Of a DNA stretch of 38,946 nucleotides, positions 27,301 to 34,003 are shown one piece after another. Source of the stretch: Thermoplasmata archaeon (GTDB lineage Archaea; Thermoplasmatota; Thermoplasmata; Lutacidiplasmatales; UBA184); the NCBI GenBank assembly GCA_022750205.1, contig JAKIWD010000006.1, positions 1 through 38,946 of the forward strand, in the 5' to 3' direction. The notes beneath the pieces are model-generated. The model saw nothing but the letters and a program-made list of their open reading frames with translations, was not told where the DNA came from and made no database searches. The position numbers and the translations under genes were made by a program. Each line of letters starts with the position of its first letter. The first letter of the stretch is position 1.

Positions 27301-29201
27301 ATGACTACGGCGGGAACTACTCCGAGCTCAACACGGTCGCCTTCGTGCTCAAGCAGATCCGCCAGACGGTCAACCCGACCACAGAGAACTACTGGGCCCC
27401 CAACTCAGTCTACCAGTCGGCGTACTACGACATGCTCTACACCTGGCAAGGCGAGGAGCTCCCGGTCCACACCAGCGACTACCAGGGCAATGCGCTGGGG
27501 GGTCTGAAGGTCTGGTTCGGCAACTACGACGTCGGCGGGGAGAACAAGTTCTACAAGTACATCCCCTCGGGCGGCTCCGTCGGCGTGACGAACACTTCCG
27601 GCACGAGCGCGATCACGGGGGGGGACGGCAACGCGACGGTCTACATCCCGCAGAACCAGTCGTTGGACTTCTTCGTCTACACCAACGGCACACCGGCGTT
27701 CGGATTCGGCTTCGTGTCCGCCTCGATCCCGGGCGTCCAGAACCGCACGTTCAGCTACACCGAGCCGTGCGCGCCGACGCTCGTGAACCCGAAGACGACG
27801 ATCACCTGCCAGTACAATGACTCGTTCCAGCGCAACTACACCTCGGTCCCCGCCGTGGTCTTCCCGGACCCGGTCAAGGCGTGGACGGACACGACCTCCA
27901 AGGTCCAGCGCGACTTCTTCGGTGAAGGGGCCAGCGTCGCGGCCGCGGTGTCGATCCACCTGCCGACGGGTGACCCGTTCATCACCGGTATCGGCTACAA
28001 CTGGCCGTCCGGACTGGAGCACGTCGTCAGCGCGAACGCCTATGTCGATGGCGTCTACGCGGGCACGATGAGCCCGAACACGCCGCCGGACTGGCAGACC
28101 TACAACTCGACGGTCAACCTGACGGGAACCTACGGCGCGGGCAACCACACGCTCGAGGTCATCGTCGACGACAGCCTGGGCCACGTGTTCACGTCCCGCC
28201 ACACGTTCATCGTGGGTGGGGTGACCGTGCCGACGCTCCGGCAGTACACGGTGCTCCCGTACAACCTGACCTGGACCCTGGACATTCCCTACGTGGAGAT
28301 GAACAACCACACGTTCAACCAGACCCTCGACATCCGCTACGTCACCAACGGCTGCGGCGGCTCCCTGAGCCCCTGCCCGACCGTCGTGAACTACACGGAG
28401 CGGATCCGGGACGGCGTGGTCAACTACTACCAGCTGCTCAACCTGACACTGCTGAACCTGAACCACTTCTACGGCGGTTCCTCGACACTCCCCGCGGGTC
28501 AGTACCAGTTGATCATCTGGCTGAACGCCAACCATAGCGGCAGCATCGCGACGGAGCTGAGCACCTATCTCGTGTTCAATCCGGTCGTCGCGCACCTCAA
28601 CGGTCCGACGGCGAACGAGACCGTGCCGATCGGCAACGTGACGCTCTCGTACTCGTACTCCGGTCAGTACATCCAGGCGGCCAACCTGAGCGTCTACTCG
28701 GCGGCCGACCTGCAGGTGCCGGTCTTCAACGTGATCGCCTACGTGCCCGGCGACGGGCTGCGGGGTGGCGCGGCGAACTGGATCGCGGTCGACCAGGGGC
28801 CCTACCGGGTCACCTTGGCGCTGGGGACGCCGTACGGCTGGGACAACATCACCGAGAACATCACCGTGCTCGAGACGACAGGGCTCGTATGGCTGAACCA
28901 ATCGTCCGCGGCTCACCCACTGGGCGGGATGGGCGCGGCCGAAACGGGAACGATCCTGGCGCTCGTCGCGGGGATCCTCGGGCTCCTGATCGGTCTATGG
29001 ATCGCCCCGTCGTTCCGCCGCATGCCCACGGGCCCCAGCGGCAAGGGTAGCACCAAGCCGTGGGAGGAGGGACCCGCCGGGGCCACGAGCGCCGCGGGTC
29101 GTCAGGCCGGTCGGATCACGTGCCCCGTCTGCAAGGACGAGTTCTCGACGGAGTTTGCGCTCCACGAGCACCAGAAGATCGTCCACGGCATCGAAGAGTA
29201 G
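24303..29201 (+). CDS. Giant sedolisin (S53) protease with stalk, membrane span and C2H2 zinc finger
   Basis: A 1632-residue surface protease. In order: signal peptide (about 1-42); S53 prodomain (about 90-230); catalytic domain (about 295-730) with E377 and D381 (E-x3-D), oxyanion D469 in SSADGGG and nucleophile S616 in GGTSFAC; about 800 residues of beta-rich, sequon-rich domains; one membrane span (about 1548-1568); a basic linker with a KPW motif; and a classical zinc finger, C1607-x2-C1610-x12-H1623-x4-H1628, with the conserved Phe and Leu core. All catalytic and zinc-binding residues are intact. The finger lies on the predicted cytoplasmic side. The membrane-proximal 300 residues, span, linker and finger are homologous to the next gene. 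Function is extracellular protein breakdown plus an unknown cytoplasmic role (DNA binding, protein docking or sorting). A patch at 26613-26880 has different codon use. Confidence 0.86.
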   Translation: MNQAAPASRPHLPNRRVLFALAVTCVMVLSSALIAAPGNARAETPTATAFMAGSSMHSGVLTGAELQHSTYATSPGSGMTAITNGTILGNVAGSSPVAFTIGFALQNESELTQILAAQASEGSPMFQHWLTLQQENQMFGPNPVEVQNTINYFTSLGFRVATEGPISISFIGPAASTNAAFKTTLVNVKENGATAITNAAPLSLPGQIANGISTVNGLNQLNVAHVTSFVDPALTGDMAASLAMTPSDLSTSLSTPTTYLNTSQAYNFTNAAFLWFRYFSMHHKAFETWQTITPGSLDKIYGAYPLLNAGINGNSTGSPITVALVMAGGINPSDIQEYGQLVFNNPKAIFDRLVPVPVDGSFTDNGTLTYTDGDSNEMALDIDYSATMALGAKIMPVYGPCLCTNVLDDDYATIDAMLKVPNVVSNSWGGEEDTFGNLYGPNWQNTLTMHHYFMLLDARGVTILASSADGGGFDTGTGMLSGAFPATDPYVLSVDGTRAAETDGSGVAFPYTDSLGLANLTIDTLINWPVHVEQATQLQYQSFWYQPIANTTLYNAPPEASGGFGTSYWFNQSWYQNGIGVPNLGRALGSGVGAEADFNETIYFDGGIEYFYGGTSFACPTTAGMFGLIDDYLLDHGHSAYLGDGNVPVFTVGNAWLNGNLSLVPYYDVVNNGTSYWGNYGVEKGYSWPPGQKFPMSPQGYTTYGNTTKGWDFPTGWGSINVANFATDLAALESLPGTFQIINTTTNSFNVGAWDYMVLNQSYTVHLNASASFGASNPTVTVEFFAQNGQKSTMQFPLTAVFTPTLGFNFVLDTSISPFNGPGLIIFESGNDSTHTAGFAYTWISWPAPPGTLTVTVVDPQQSSEVGGYAQFNPWPFGYDAPVSVSPSCCTAYPNSFTVQVTFNGHAVYNAQVDATVPSASVLAWQGSPIQGVTQGDGRPSHELTSAILSQTFTNTSGYALVYTWNVIAPTSYFVNATYGSAIGGTTYTMTPGPNVGTTDDYGGNYSELNTVAFVLKQIRQTVNPTTENYWAPNSVYQSAYYDMLYTWQGEELPVHTSDYQGNALGGLKVWFGNYDVGGENKFYKYIPSGGSVGVTNTSGTSAITGGDGNATVYIPQNQSLDFFVYTNGTPAFGFGFVSASIPGVQNRTFSYTEPCAPTLVNPKTTITCQYNDSFQRNYTSVPAVVFPDPVKAWTDTTSKVQRDFFGEGASVAAAVSIHLPTGDPFITGIGYNWPSGLEHVVSANAYVDGVYAGTMSPNTPPDWQTYNSTVNLTGTYGAGNHTLEVIVDDSLGHVFTSRHTFIVGGVTVPTLRQYTVLPYNLTWTLDIPYVEMNNHTFNQTLDIRYVTNGCGGSLSPCPTVVNYTERIRDGVVNYYQLLNLTLLNLNHFYGGSSTLPAGQYQLIIWLNANHSGSIATELSTYLVFNPVVAHLNGPTANETVPIGNVTLSYSYSGQYIQAANLSVYSAADLQVPVFNVIAYVPGDGLRGGAANWIAVDQGPYRVTLALGTPYGWDNITENITVLETTGLVWLNQSSAAHPLGGMGAAETGTILALVAGILGLLIGLWIAPSFRRMPTGPSGKGSTKPWEEGPAGATSAAGRQAGRITCPVCKDEFSTEFALHEHQKIVHGIEE

Positions 29202-29225
29202 TGAGCTCCCCGCTCCACTTCCCAA

Positions 29226-29247
29226 CCCTTTCTTTCTTCGTTCTTCG
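29226..29247 (+). terminator. T-rich terminator after the giant protease
   Basis: A pyrimidine tract with several T clusters (acccttt, ctttcttc, gttcttcg) lies 25-45 bp after the stop. T-rich tracts without hairpins are the usual archaeal termination signals. Confidence 0.5.
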
Positions 29248-29288
29248 TCGCGCCGGTTGACGGCCGCACCGGGCCGCCACGGGCCAGA

Positions 29289-29316
29289 GTTAAACGGCTG
29301 TTCTACGAGACATTTA
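29289..29316 (+). promoter_or_regulatory. Twin box A elements before the zinc-finger stalk gene
   Basis: Two elements, gttaaacg (about 29289-29296) and acatttaag (about 29308-29316), lie 28 bp before ATG 29321 and 30 bp before the in-frame ATG 29342 respectively. Each ATG thus has its own correctly spaced box A, so the start may be either, or both may be used. Confidence 0.5.
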
Positions 29317-29320
29317 AGCC

Positions 29321-30970
29321 ATGTATGTTGTCAGGGCGCCTATGCTCCGCGCGGAGACCAAGGCGCTCGGGACCTGGACGATCGCGGCCCTCCTCATCAT
29401 GGCCATCGTCGCATTGGCCCTCCCTGGGGGCCTTGTGGCGTTCGGGCACGCGAACCAGTCGCATCCCCTGGCCGGGTCGGCCTCGCATGTCGCCGCTCCG
29501 ACACCCCTCGCGAGCGTTGTCGCCCCGGCAGTGCACGTCGCGGCAGGCAACAACTCGAGTGGGAACATCAGCGCCTCCGTCGTCATTACCACGACGCTGA
29601 CCGGCCCGCAGGACATCCCGGTCGCGCTCAACTGGACGATCAACGTCACCAACACCACGCTGGACGCGAAGAACGTCTCCCAGACCCTGCTCGTCATGAA
29701 CGGGGCGAACGTCATCACCAACCTTTCGCAACCGGTTGCGGCGGGGACGACGAACTACACGACCAACATCGATTACGGATTGCTCACCTCGGCGAACTAC
29801 AATGGCGGCACCCTGCCGACCACCCCGTACACGTTCGTGGTCTGGCTGACCGCGCTCAATGCGACGAACGGGTCCGTTTCCTGGGTCAACGCGAGCTCCA
29901 ACGCGTTGACGGCCACGCTGCTGATCTCCAACGTGGAGGTGCTCTACACGAGCAGCCTGCCGTTGTACAGCTCGCTGCCGTTCACCATCGACTTTACCAC
30001 GACGTTCACCGGCAACACCCCGACCGTGATCAATCGCCTCAACGTGACGATCAACCTCGAGCTGAGGTTCATCGAATCGGGCTGCGGCAGCTTGTTCGGC
30101 CTGGGAGCGCCGTGCGAGACCGTCGCGAACGAGACCCTCGACACCGCCGCGTCCGGCCTGTTCAACGCCACCGGCGTCTACAGCTACACGGTCAGCGGCG
30201 GGGACTTCGCCGCGCAGAACTTCGCCAACGGGCAGTTCCCCTACGGCGAGTACCAGGTGATCGTCTGGACGACCCTCGCCAACGTCAACGACCCGGCTCA
30301 GGACGTCCGCACCAGCGCGGCCGCGGAGTACACGTACCCCGTGTTCGACCAGAACGCCGCCACGTTCCTGTCGCCCTCCGCGACGAGCCCGGCGACCGCG
30401 GGCAACGTGACCATCTCCGTCTCCTACATCGCCGACTACCTCGCGGCGGCGAACGTGACGGTCTACGAGGGCGCGACGGGCACCACCGTCGTCTTCTCGG
30501 CGGGCGTCGTGCAGGCCGGCGAGTACGCCCACGCCTCGAGCGCGACCTGGTCGGGCGCGGCCGCGGGCGAGTACCGGTTGGTCCTGGCGATCGCCACGGC
30601 GGCGGGCGCCGCGGCGGGAACGGCTACGTTCAGTGAGTTGTTCAACGTCACCTCGGCCGCGTCGGCGGGCGGTGGGGTCGTCTACTACAACGAGACGATC
30701 TACACCAACACCACGACGACCAAGGCGTCGGGCAGCAGCTTCGGCGGCCTGAGCGCGGGCGCAGGAGCGGCCACGCTGCTGGTCGTCGGGTTGATCATCG
30801 GCGCGATCGTCGCGTTCATGCTCGGGCGGATGATGTGGACCGGCCAGAAGCCCGGTTCACCCCAGCCCTGGTCGGCCAAGGGCGCGAACGAGTGCAGCAT
30901 CTGCCACCAGACGTTCCCGACGGAAGCCGAGCTCAAGGAACACTCCAAGCAGGCGCACGGCAAGGAGTAG
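29321..30970 (+). CDS. Ig-like stalk protein with membrane span and C2H2 zinc finger
   Basis: A 549-residue protein (542 if ATG 29342 is used). It has a signal peptide (about 18-40), an extracellular part of two to three related Ig-like repeats rich in NxS/T sequons, one membrane span (about 488-510), and a short linker with a QPW motif. The C-terminal finger is C525-x2-C528-x12-H541-x4-H546, with the Phe and Leu core positions of classical C2H2 fingers. The repeats share a pattern with the neighbour at 24303 (LxLR[FY], CG...PC pair, GxYQVIVW, then GNVTxSxSY...AANVTVY), so both carry the same stalk-span-finger module. This one lacks a protease domain. It may be a partner, decoy or structural companion of the protease. 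Function is unknown; the architecture is clear. Confidence 0.82.
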   Translation: MYVVRAPMLRAETKALGTWTIAALLIMAIVALALPGGLVAFGHANQSHPLAGSASHVAAPTPLASVVAPAVHVAAGNNSSGNISASVVITTTLTGPQDIPVALNWTINVTNTTLDAKNVSQTLLVMNGANVITNLSQPVAAGTTNYTTNIDYGLLTSANYNGGTLPTTPYTFVVWLTALNATNGSVSWVNASSNALTATLLISNVEVLYTSSLPLYSSLPFTIDFTTTFTGNTPTVINRLNVTINLELRFIESGCGSLFGLGAPCETVANETLDTAASGLFNATGVYSYTVSGGDFAAQNFANGQFPYGEYQVIVWTTLANVNDPAQDVRTSAAAEYTYPVFDQNAATFLSPSATSPATAGNVTISVSYIADYLAAANVTVYEGATGTTVVFSAGVVQAGEYAHASSATWSGAAAGEYRLVLAIATAAGAAAGTATFSELFNVTSAASAGGGVVYYNETIYTNTTTTKASGSSFGGLSAGAGAATLLVVGLIIGAIVAFMLGRMMWTGQKPGSPQPWSAKGANECSICHQTFPTEAELKEHSKQAHGKE

Positions 30971-30996
30971 GACCTCAGTCCGTCCCTTGGGCCAAC

Positions 30997-31018
30997 TCCT
31001 TCCTTCTTCCCTTTTTTA
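30997..31018 (+). terminator. Pyrimidine-rich terminator after the stalk gene
   Basis: A C/T tract ending in a run of six T (tccttccttcttccctttttt) lies about 30-45 bp after the stop at 30970, a good archaeal terminator candidate. The convergent glyA gene ends just beyond it. Confidence 0.6.
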
Positions 31019-31056
31019 CTCGGCGAGCCGGGGCGCTCGCGGCGCCGGGAAGCGCG

Positions 31057-32286
31057 CTACTGGAAACGGAGCCCGTGGAACTCGCGTCGCCAAGCGAGGA
31101 CCTCGGCCCCGACCCGTTCGTGACGGGGCCCGGCACGGATGAGGAGCTCCGCCAGTCTCGGCATGTCCGACGGGATCAGTCCCAAGCGGGCGACCTCCGC
31201 GGTCCCCAACCGGCCGACGAGATCGGTGATCAACCGTTGTCGCTCCCACCGGCGAGCGAGGGCTCCGGGCGCGATCGCGTGACGCTCCTTGAGGGCCTTC
31301 CGATCCAGGTGGATCTGGTGGGACTCGGTGAAGCCATCGTCGGCGGCGAGGATGGATAGCCCGGCTCCGTGGAGGGCGCGCCCGAGCGCCTGGGCGTTCT
31401 CGACGGTCGTCGTCGCATACTCCTTGCCCACCCGCTCGAGCTCCAGCAGCGTCTGGCCGAGGGCGGCGATGCGGTGCCAGTGGGCGTTGTCGAAGATCCG
31501 CCAGACCAGCGCCGGGTCGATCTGCTGGAAAAGGTCCTCCCGATCGGTGACGAGCAATCCTCCTTGGGGCCCCGGGAACGATTTGTGGGTGCTCCCGAAC
31601 AGCACATCGGCCCCCTCGCGCAGCGGGTCCTGGAATCTCCCGCCCGCGATCAGACCCAGCACGTGGGAGCCGTCGTAGAACACGAGCGCGTCCTGGGCGT
31701 GGGCGGCCTCGGCGATCTCTCGCAGCGGGTACGGGAAGAGAAAGAAGCTCTGACCCAGGACGACCGCCGCCGGTCGTTCCCGCTGGATCTCCTCGATCGC
31801 CCGATCGGCGTCGAGCCGCGCCGAGGCGCTCGCGAGGGGGAGAGGTCGGACCTGATATCCGAGCAGGGCGGGGATGAAGCCCGAGGCATAGCCGTCGTAG
31901 CCGCCGGCCGATGGCTCGATCGCCAGAAGCTTGGAGCCGCGGGGGAGCAGGGGGGCCAATGCGGAGAGCGCCGCGATGTGGCCGGAGAGCGGTCGGGTCG
32001 TCGCGAACCTTCCGTGGAACAGTCGGGCGGCCGCGGCGTTGGCCAAGCGCTCGATCTCGTCGGTGTAGCGGGTGCCCGCGTAGCTGTTGTCGATCCGCTC
32101 CCCTTCGAATTCCGCAGAGAGAGGCAGCGTGTAGCGGCCGGCAAGGTCGCTGCCGAGATAGCGACGGGCCCGGGGCGAGATGGCGTTCTCGCTCGCGAGG
32201 AGGTTGAAGACGCCGTGGCCGCGCCAGCGCTCGTGCGCCGCGACCAGGCGCGCGAGACGCGCTTCCTCAGTCGGGGCCGCGGCCAT
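31057..32286 (-). CDS. glyA: Serine hydroxymethyltransferase (archaeal type)
   Basis: A PLP enzyme interconverting serine and glycine with a folate or pterin one-carbon carrier. The 409-residue protein begins with the family's LLASENAISP segment, has SNSYAGTRY-like residues (DNSYAGTRYTDEIE), SGHIAALSAL, YDGSHVLGL, and the PLP-lysine motif STHKSFPGPQGG (K235). The FPGPQGG form is typical of archaeal enzymes rather than the bacterial LRGPRGG form. The ATG at 32286 overlaps the end of csl4 by 20 bp; a TTG at 32310 would extend it by eight residues. It is the last gene of the METTL5-Csl4-GlyA run and converges on the zinc-finger stalk gene. Confidence 0.94.
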   Translation of the reverse strand: MAAAPTEEARLARLVAAHERWRGHGVFNLLASENAISPRARRYLGSDLAGRYTLPLSAEFEGERIDNSYAGTRYTDEIERLANAAAARLFHGRFATTRPLSGHIAALSALAPLLPRGSKLLAIEPSAGGYDGYASGFIPALLGYQVRPLPLASASARLDADRAIEEIQRERPAAVVLGQSFFLFPYPLREIAEAAHAQDALVFYDGSHVLGLIAGGRFQDPLREGADVLFGSTHKSFPGPQGGLLVTDREDLFQQIDPALVWRIFDNAHWHRIAALGQTLLELERVGKEYATTTVENAQALGRALHGAGLSILAADDGFTESHQIHLDRKALKERHAIAPGALARRWERQRLITDLVGRLGTAEVARLGLIPSDMPRLAELLIRAGPRHERVGAEVLAWRREFHGLRFQ

Positions 32287-32857
32287 CGGTGCCGCCGGCG
32301 GCCTCGCCAAGTCGCGCGGCCTTTCGGTGCTCGCGGTGCCCGCAGCGGGGACAGACCAGCTCGCGGCCGCCCATCGTCAGGAGACCGTGACAGGACTGGC
32401 ATCGGGCAGAGACCACCCCGAGGTTGGACGGGCCGGTCGTGAGCTTGATCGTCGGCTGGCTCTGGATCACCTTGGCGATCACGACGTCGCCGGGCGAGAA
32501 CTCGCTCGAGAGGCTCTCGGTGTACTCGTCCTTGGCCTTGGAGATATGGATCGTCCCTTCCGGCGCACCGGGCACGGCGCGCCGGCCGTTCGAGAGCGTG
32601 AGCACCGTGACCACGACCATCGCGCTCTTGACCTCGTCCACGCGCGCGTAGACGTCGTCGCCGTCCTCGATGTGCGGGATGGCGTGGAGCGCCTCGACGC
32701 GGATCGCGCGGTCGTGGCTGTCGACGCTCGTGCGACCCAGGAGGGCGGCGTAGATCTTGCCGTTGTCCTCGTAGGTGCCACGGCCGGGGACGAACTCTTC
32801 CGCGGTGCCGAGCAGGTCACCGGGCAGGACCAACTTGGGATTCTCTGGATCGCTCAT
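32267..32857 (-). CDS. csl4: Exosome RNA-binding subunit Csl4
   Basis: Cap subunit of the archaeal RNA exosome, which binds RNA and guides it to the Rrp41-Rrp42 core. The 196-residue protein has the N-terminal domain with PGDLLGTAEEFVPGRGTYED, a central S1 RNA-binding domain (about 55-135, including GDDVYARVDEVKSAMVVVTV and IHISKAKDEY), and a C-terminal zinc ribbon (CQSCHGLL...CPRCGHRE). Its ATG shares bases with the stop of the METTL5-like gene (ATGA overlap), so the two are translated in a coupled way. A methylase and an exosome cap next to each other suggest an RNA-metabolism unit. Confidence 0.94.
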   Translation of the reverse strand: MSDPENPKLVLPGDLLGTAEEFVPGRGTYEDNGKIYAALLGRTSVDSHDRAIRVEALHAIPHIEDGDDVYARVDEVKSAMVVVTVLTLSNGRRAVPGAPEGTIHISKAKDEYTESLSSEFSPGDVVIAKVIQSQPTIKLTTGPSNLGVVSARCQSCHGLLTMGGRELVCPRCGHREHRKAARLGEAAGGTDGRGPD

Positions 32858-33465
32858 GGGGGGTCGGACACCGAGAGCACCCACAGGTCCACGGCGAGCT
32901 CCGTCCGCGGCTTCCGATGGTGCGGAAACGTGCGGGGAAAAGGCCAGACCACGCTGCGAGTTTCGTCGATGTGCCAATCGCGCTCGACCGCCTGAGCCGC
33001 TATAAAGGTTCGGGAGTCGGGCGACGCGAACGCGTAGATACGTTTCCGCGCCGCGGTGAACGCCGCCTCCCAGAACGGCCGGTCCGCGTGCCGTCGTTGC
33101 GCTCCGAACGGGGGATTCATCACGACGGTGTGCGCGCGCTCCCGGAACGTCGAGACGTCGCCGACGATCCATTCGACCGTCGCGCCGAGGCGGTCGGCCG
33201 CCGATCGGGCGAGCTCGACGGCCGCGGGGTCCGACTCGACGCCCCGAACGCGGTCCGCCCCATACAGGGCAGCACCGATGGCCAACACGCCCGTGCCGCT
33301 GCCGAGGTCGACGACCGACCGGCCGTGGAGGTCGCTGCGGAGACTGGCCGAGTCGAGGAGGTCGCACGCGCGTTCCGGTGGCGTGCGGACCTGCTCGGTG
33401 TCCGCGCGGGCCGACGGAAACTCCGGCACCGTCGACAAGGCTCGAATGACCTCGGATCGCCTCAC
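32854..33465 (-). CDS. METTL5-like RNA N6-adenine methyltransferase
   Basis: A 203-residue SAM methyltransferase. Motif I is VVDLGSGTGVLAIGAAL (about 50-66), followed by the acidic VESDPAAVELA, and the catalytic NPPFGAQRRHADRPFW (about 117-132). The NPPFG-x3-xxADxPF pattern is the signature of the METTL5 group, which in eukaryotes makes m6A in small-subunit rRNA; an rRNA target is likely here too, but inferred. The start is a GTG at 33465 with no box A and no Shine-Dalgarno in the 29 bp separating it from the upstream tRNA gene. The message may therefore be released by tRNA 3'-end processing. Its stop overlaps the csl4 start by 4 bp. Confidence 0.88.
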   Translation of the reverse strand: MRRSEVIRALSTVPEFPSARADTEQVRTPPERACDLLDSASLRSDLHGRSVVDLGSGTGVLAIGAALYGADRVRGVESDPAAVELARSAADRLGATVEWIVGDVSTFRERAHTVVMNPPFGAQRRHADRPFWEAAFTAARKRIYAFASPDSRTFIAAQAVERDWHIDETRSVVWPFPRTFPHHRKPRTELAVDLWVLSVSDPP

Positions 33466-33494
33466 GAATTGACCCGCGTGCCGCGGCGGGGCGA

Positions 33495-33609
33495 TGCGGG
33501 GAGCCGGATTTGAACCGGCGAACGCCTACGCGGCAGGATATCGCCGGAGAGGGGAGGTTTCCCCCCGCCGTTTAAGTCCTGCGCCGTTTCCGGGCTTGGC
33601 TATCCCCGC
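33495..33609 (-). tRNA. tRNA-Leu(UAA) with a 31-nt intron
   Basis: Seven perfect acceptor pairs (33603-33609 with 33496-33502), discriminator A at 33495, no encoded CCA. The T-arm is a five-pair stem closing TTCAAAT; the D-arm is GCC/GGC with a long GG-containing loop. The anticodon stem CAGGA/TCCTG and a long Leu-type variable arm (CGCGTAGGCG) are present. The anticodon TAA is at 33572-33574. An insertion at 33540-33570, after position 37, is interpreted as an intron; removing it leaves an 84-nt tRNA with a normal 7-base loop. The intron folds into a nine-pair GC-rich hairpin, but the expected four-pair central helix of the splice motif is poor. The gene begins 4 bp after the PRC-barrel stop codon. 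Confidence 0.85.
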
Positions 33610-33613
33610 GCCG

Positions 33614-33922
33614 TCAGCGGGCGGGGGCGGCTTCGGCGCGCGGTGCCTCGGAAGTCGGGGCCGCACGCGCTGGAACGCGCTTGAGCGACACCCGCTTTGG
33701 GAAGTACTTCAGGAGCACGACGTCGTTGACCGCCGAGACCCACCGGTACGGCACGTTGACGGGTCGCGATTCGTCGACTAACAACGGGCTCGACTCCTGC
33801 ACGAACAGGCCGTCGAGCTTGGACGTCTCCACGTCCACGACGAGGTTGTCGACCTCCCCGAGCAGGCGTCCGTCGGGAGTGTAGATCTGGCGTCCGAGGA
33901 GTTCGGTCATTTCGACGAGCAT
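33614..33922 (-). CDS. PRC-barrel domain protein
   Basis: A 102-residue protein. The first 80 residues form a PRC-barrel: MTELLGRQIYTPDGRLLGEV, then DNLVVDVETSKLDGLFV and a short strand series ending VVLLKYFPKRV. In archaea small PRC-barrel proteins are widespread and have been linked to RNA metabolism and cell division, but this one cannot be assigned a specific task. The C-terminal 20 residues are Ala/Pro-rich and probably disordered. The ATG at 33922 lies about 37 bp after a box A (33955-33963). The stop codon is only 4 bp from the 5' end of the tRNA-Leu gene on the same strand, implying a joint transcript. An internal ATG four codons on (VEMTEL) is an alternative start. Confidence 0.8.
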   Translation of the reverse strand: MLVEMTELLGRQIYTPDGRLLGEVDNLVVDVETSKLDGLFVQESSPLLVDESRPVNVPYRWVSAVNDVVLLKYFPKRVSLKRVPARAAPTSEAPRAEAAPAR

Positions 33923-33954
33923 GGAACGTCCTAGGGCCTGCGACGGCGGGCCCC

Positions 33955-33963
33955 CTTTTTAGC
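33955..33963 (-). promoter_or_regulatory. Box A of the PRC-barrel / tRNA unit
   Basis: On the minus strand the element reads ctaaaaagg, centred about 37 bp before ATG 33922. No further box A is seen before the tRNA or the METTL5-like gene, so it may drive the whole run down to glyA. Confidence 0.55.
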
Positions 33964-34003
33964 CCTTTGCACGGAGAAGCACGAGTTTTCCTGGTGCGGG
34001 CGC

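Noticed and set aside
33610-33613. Possible separate promoter for tRNA-Leu
   Set aside because: Only 4 bp separate it from the PRC-barrel coding region, and no box A is visible in the GC-rich end of that gene.
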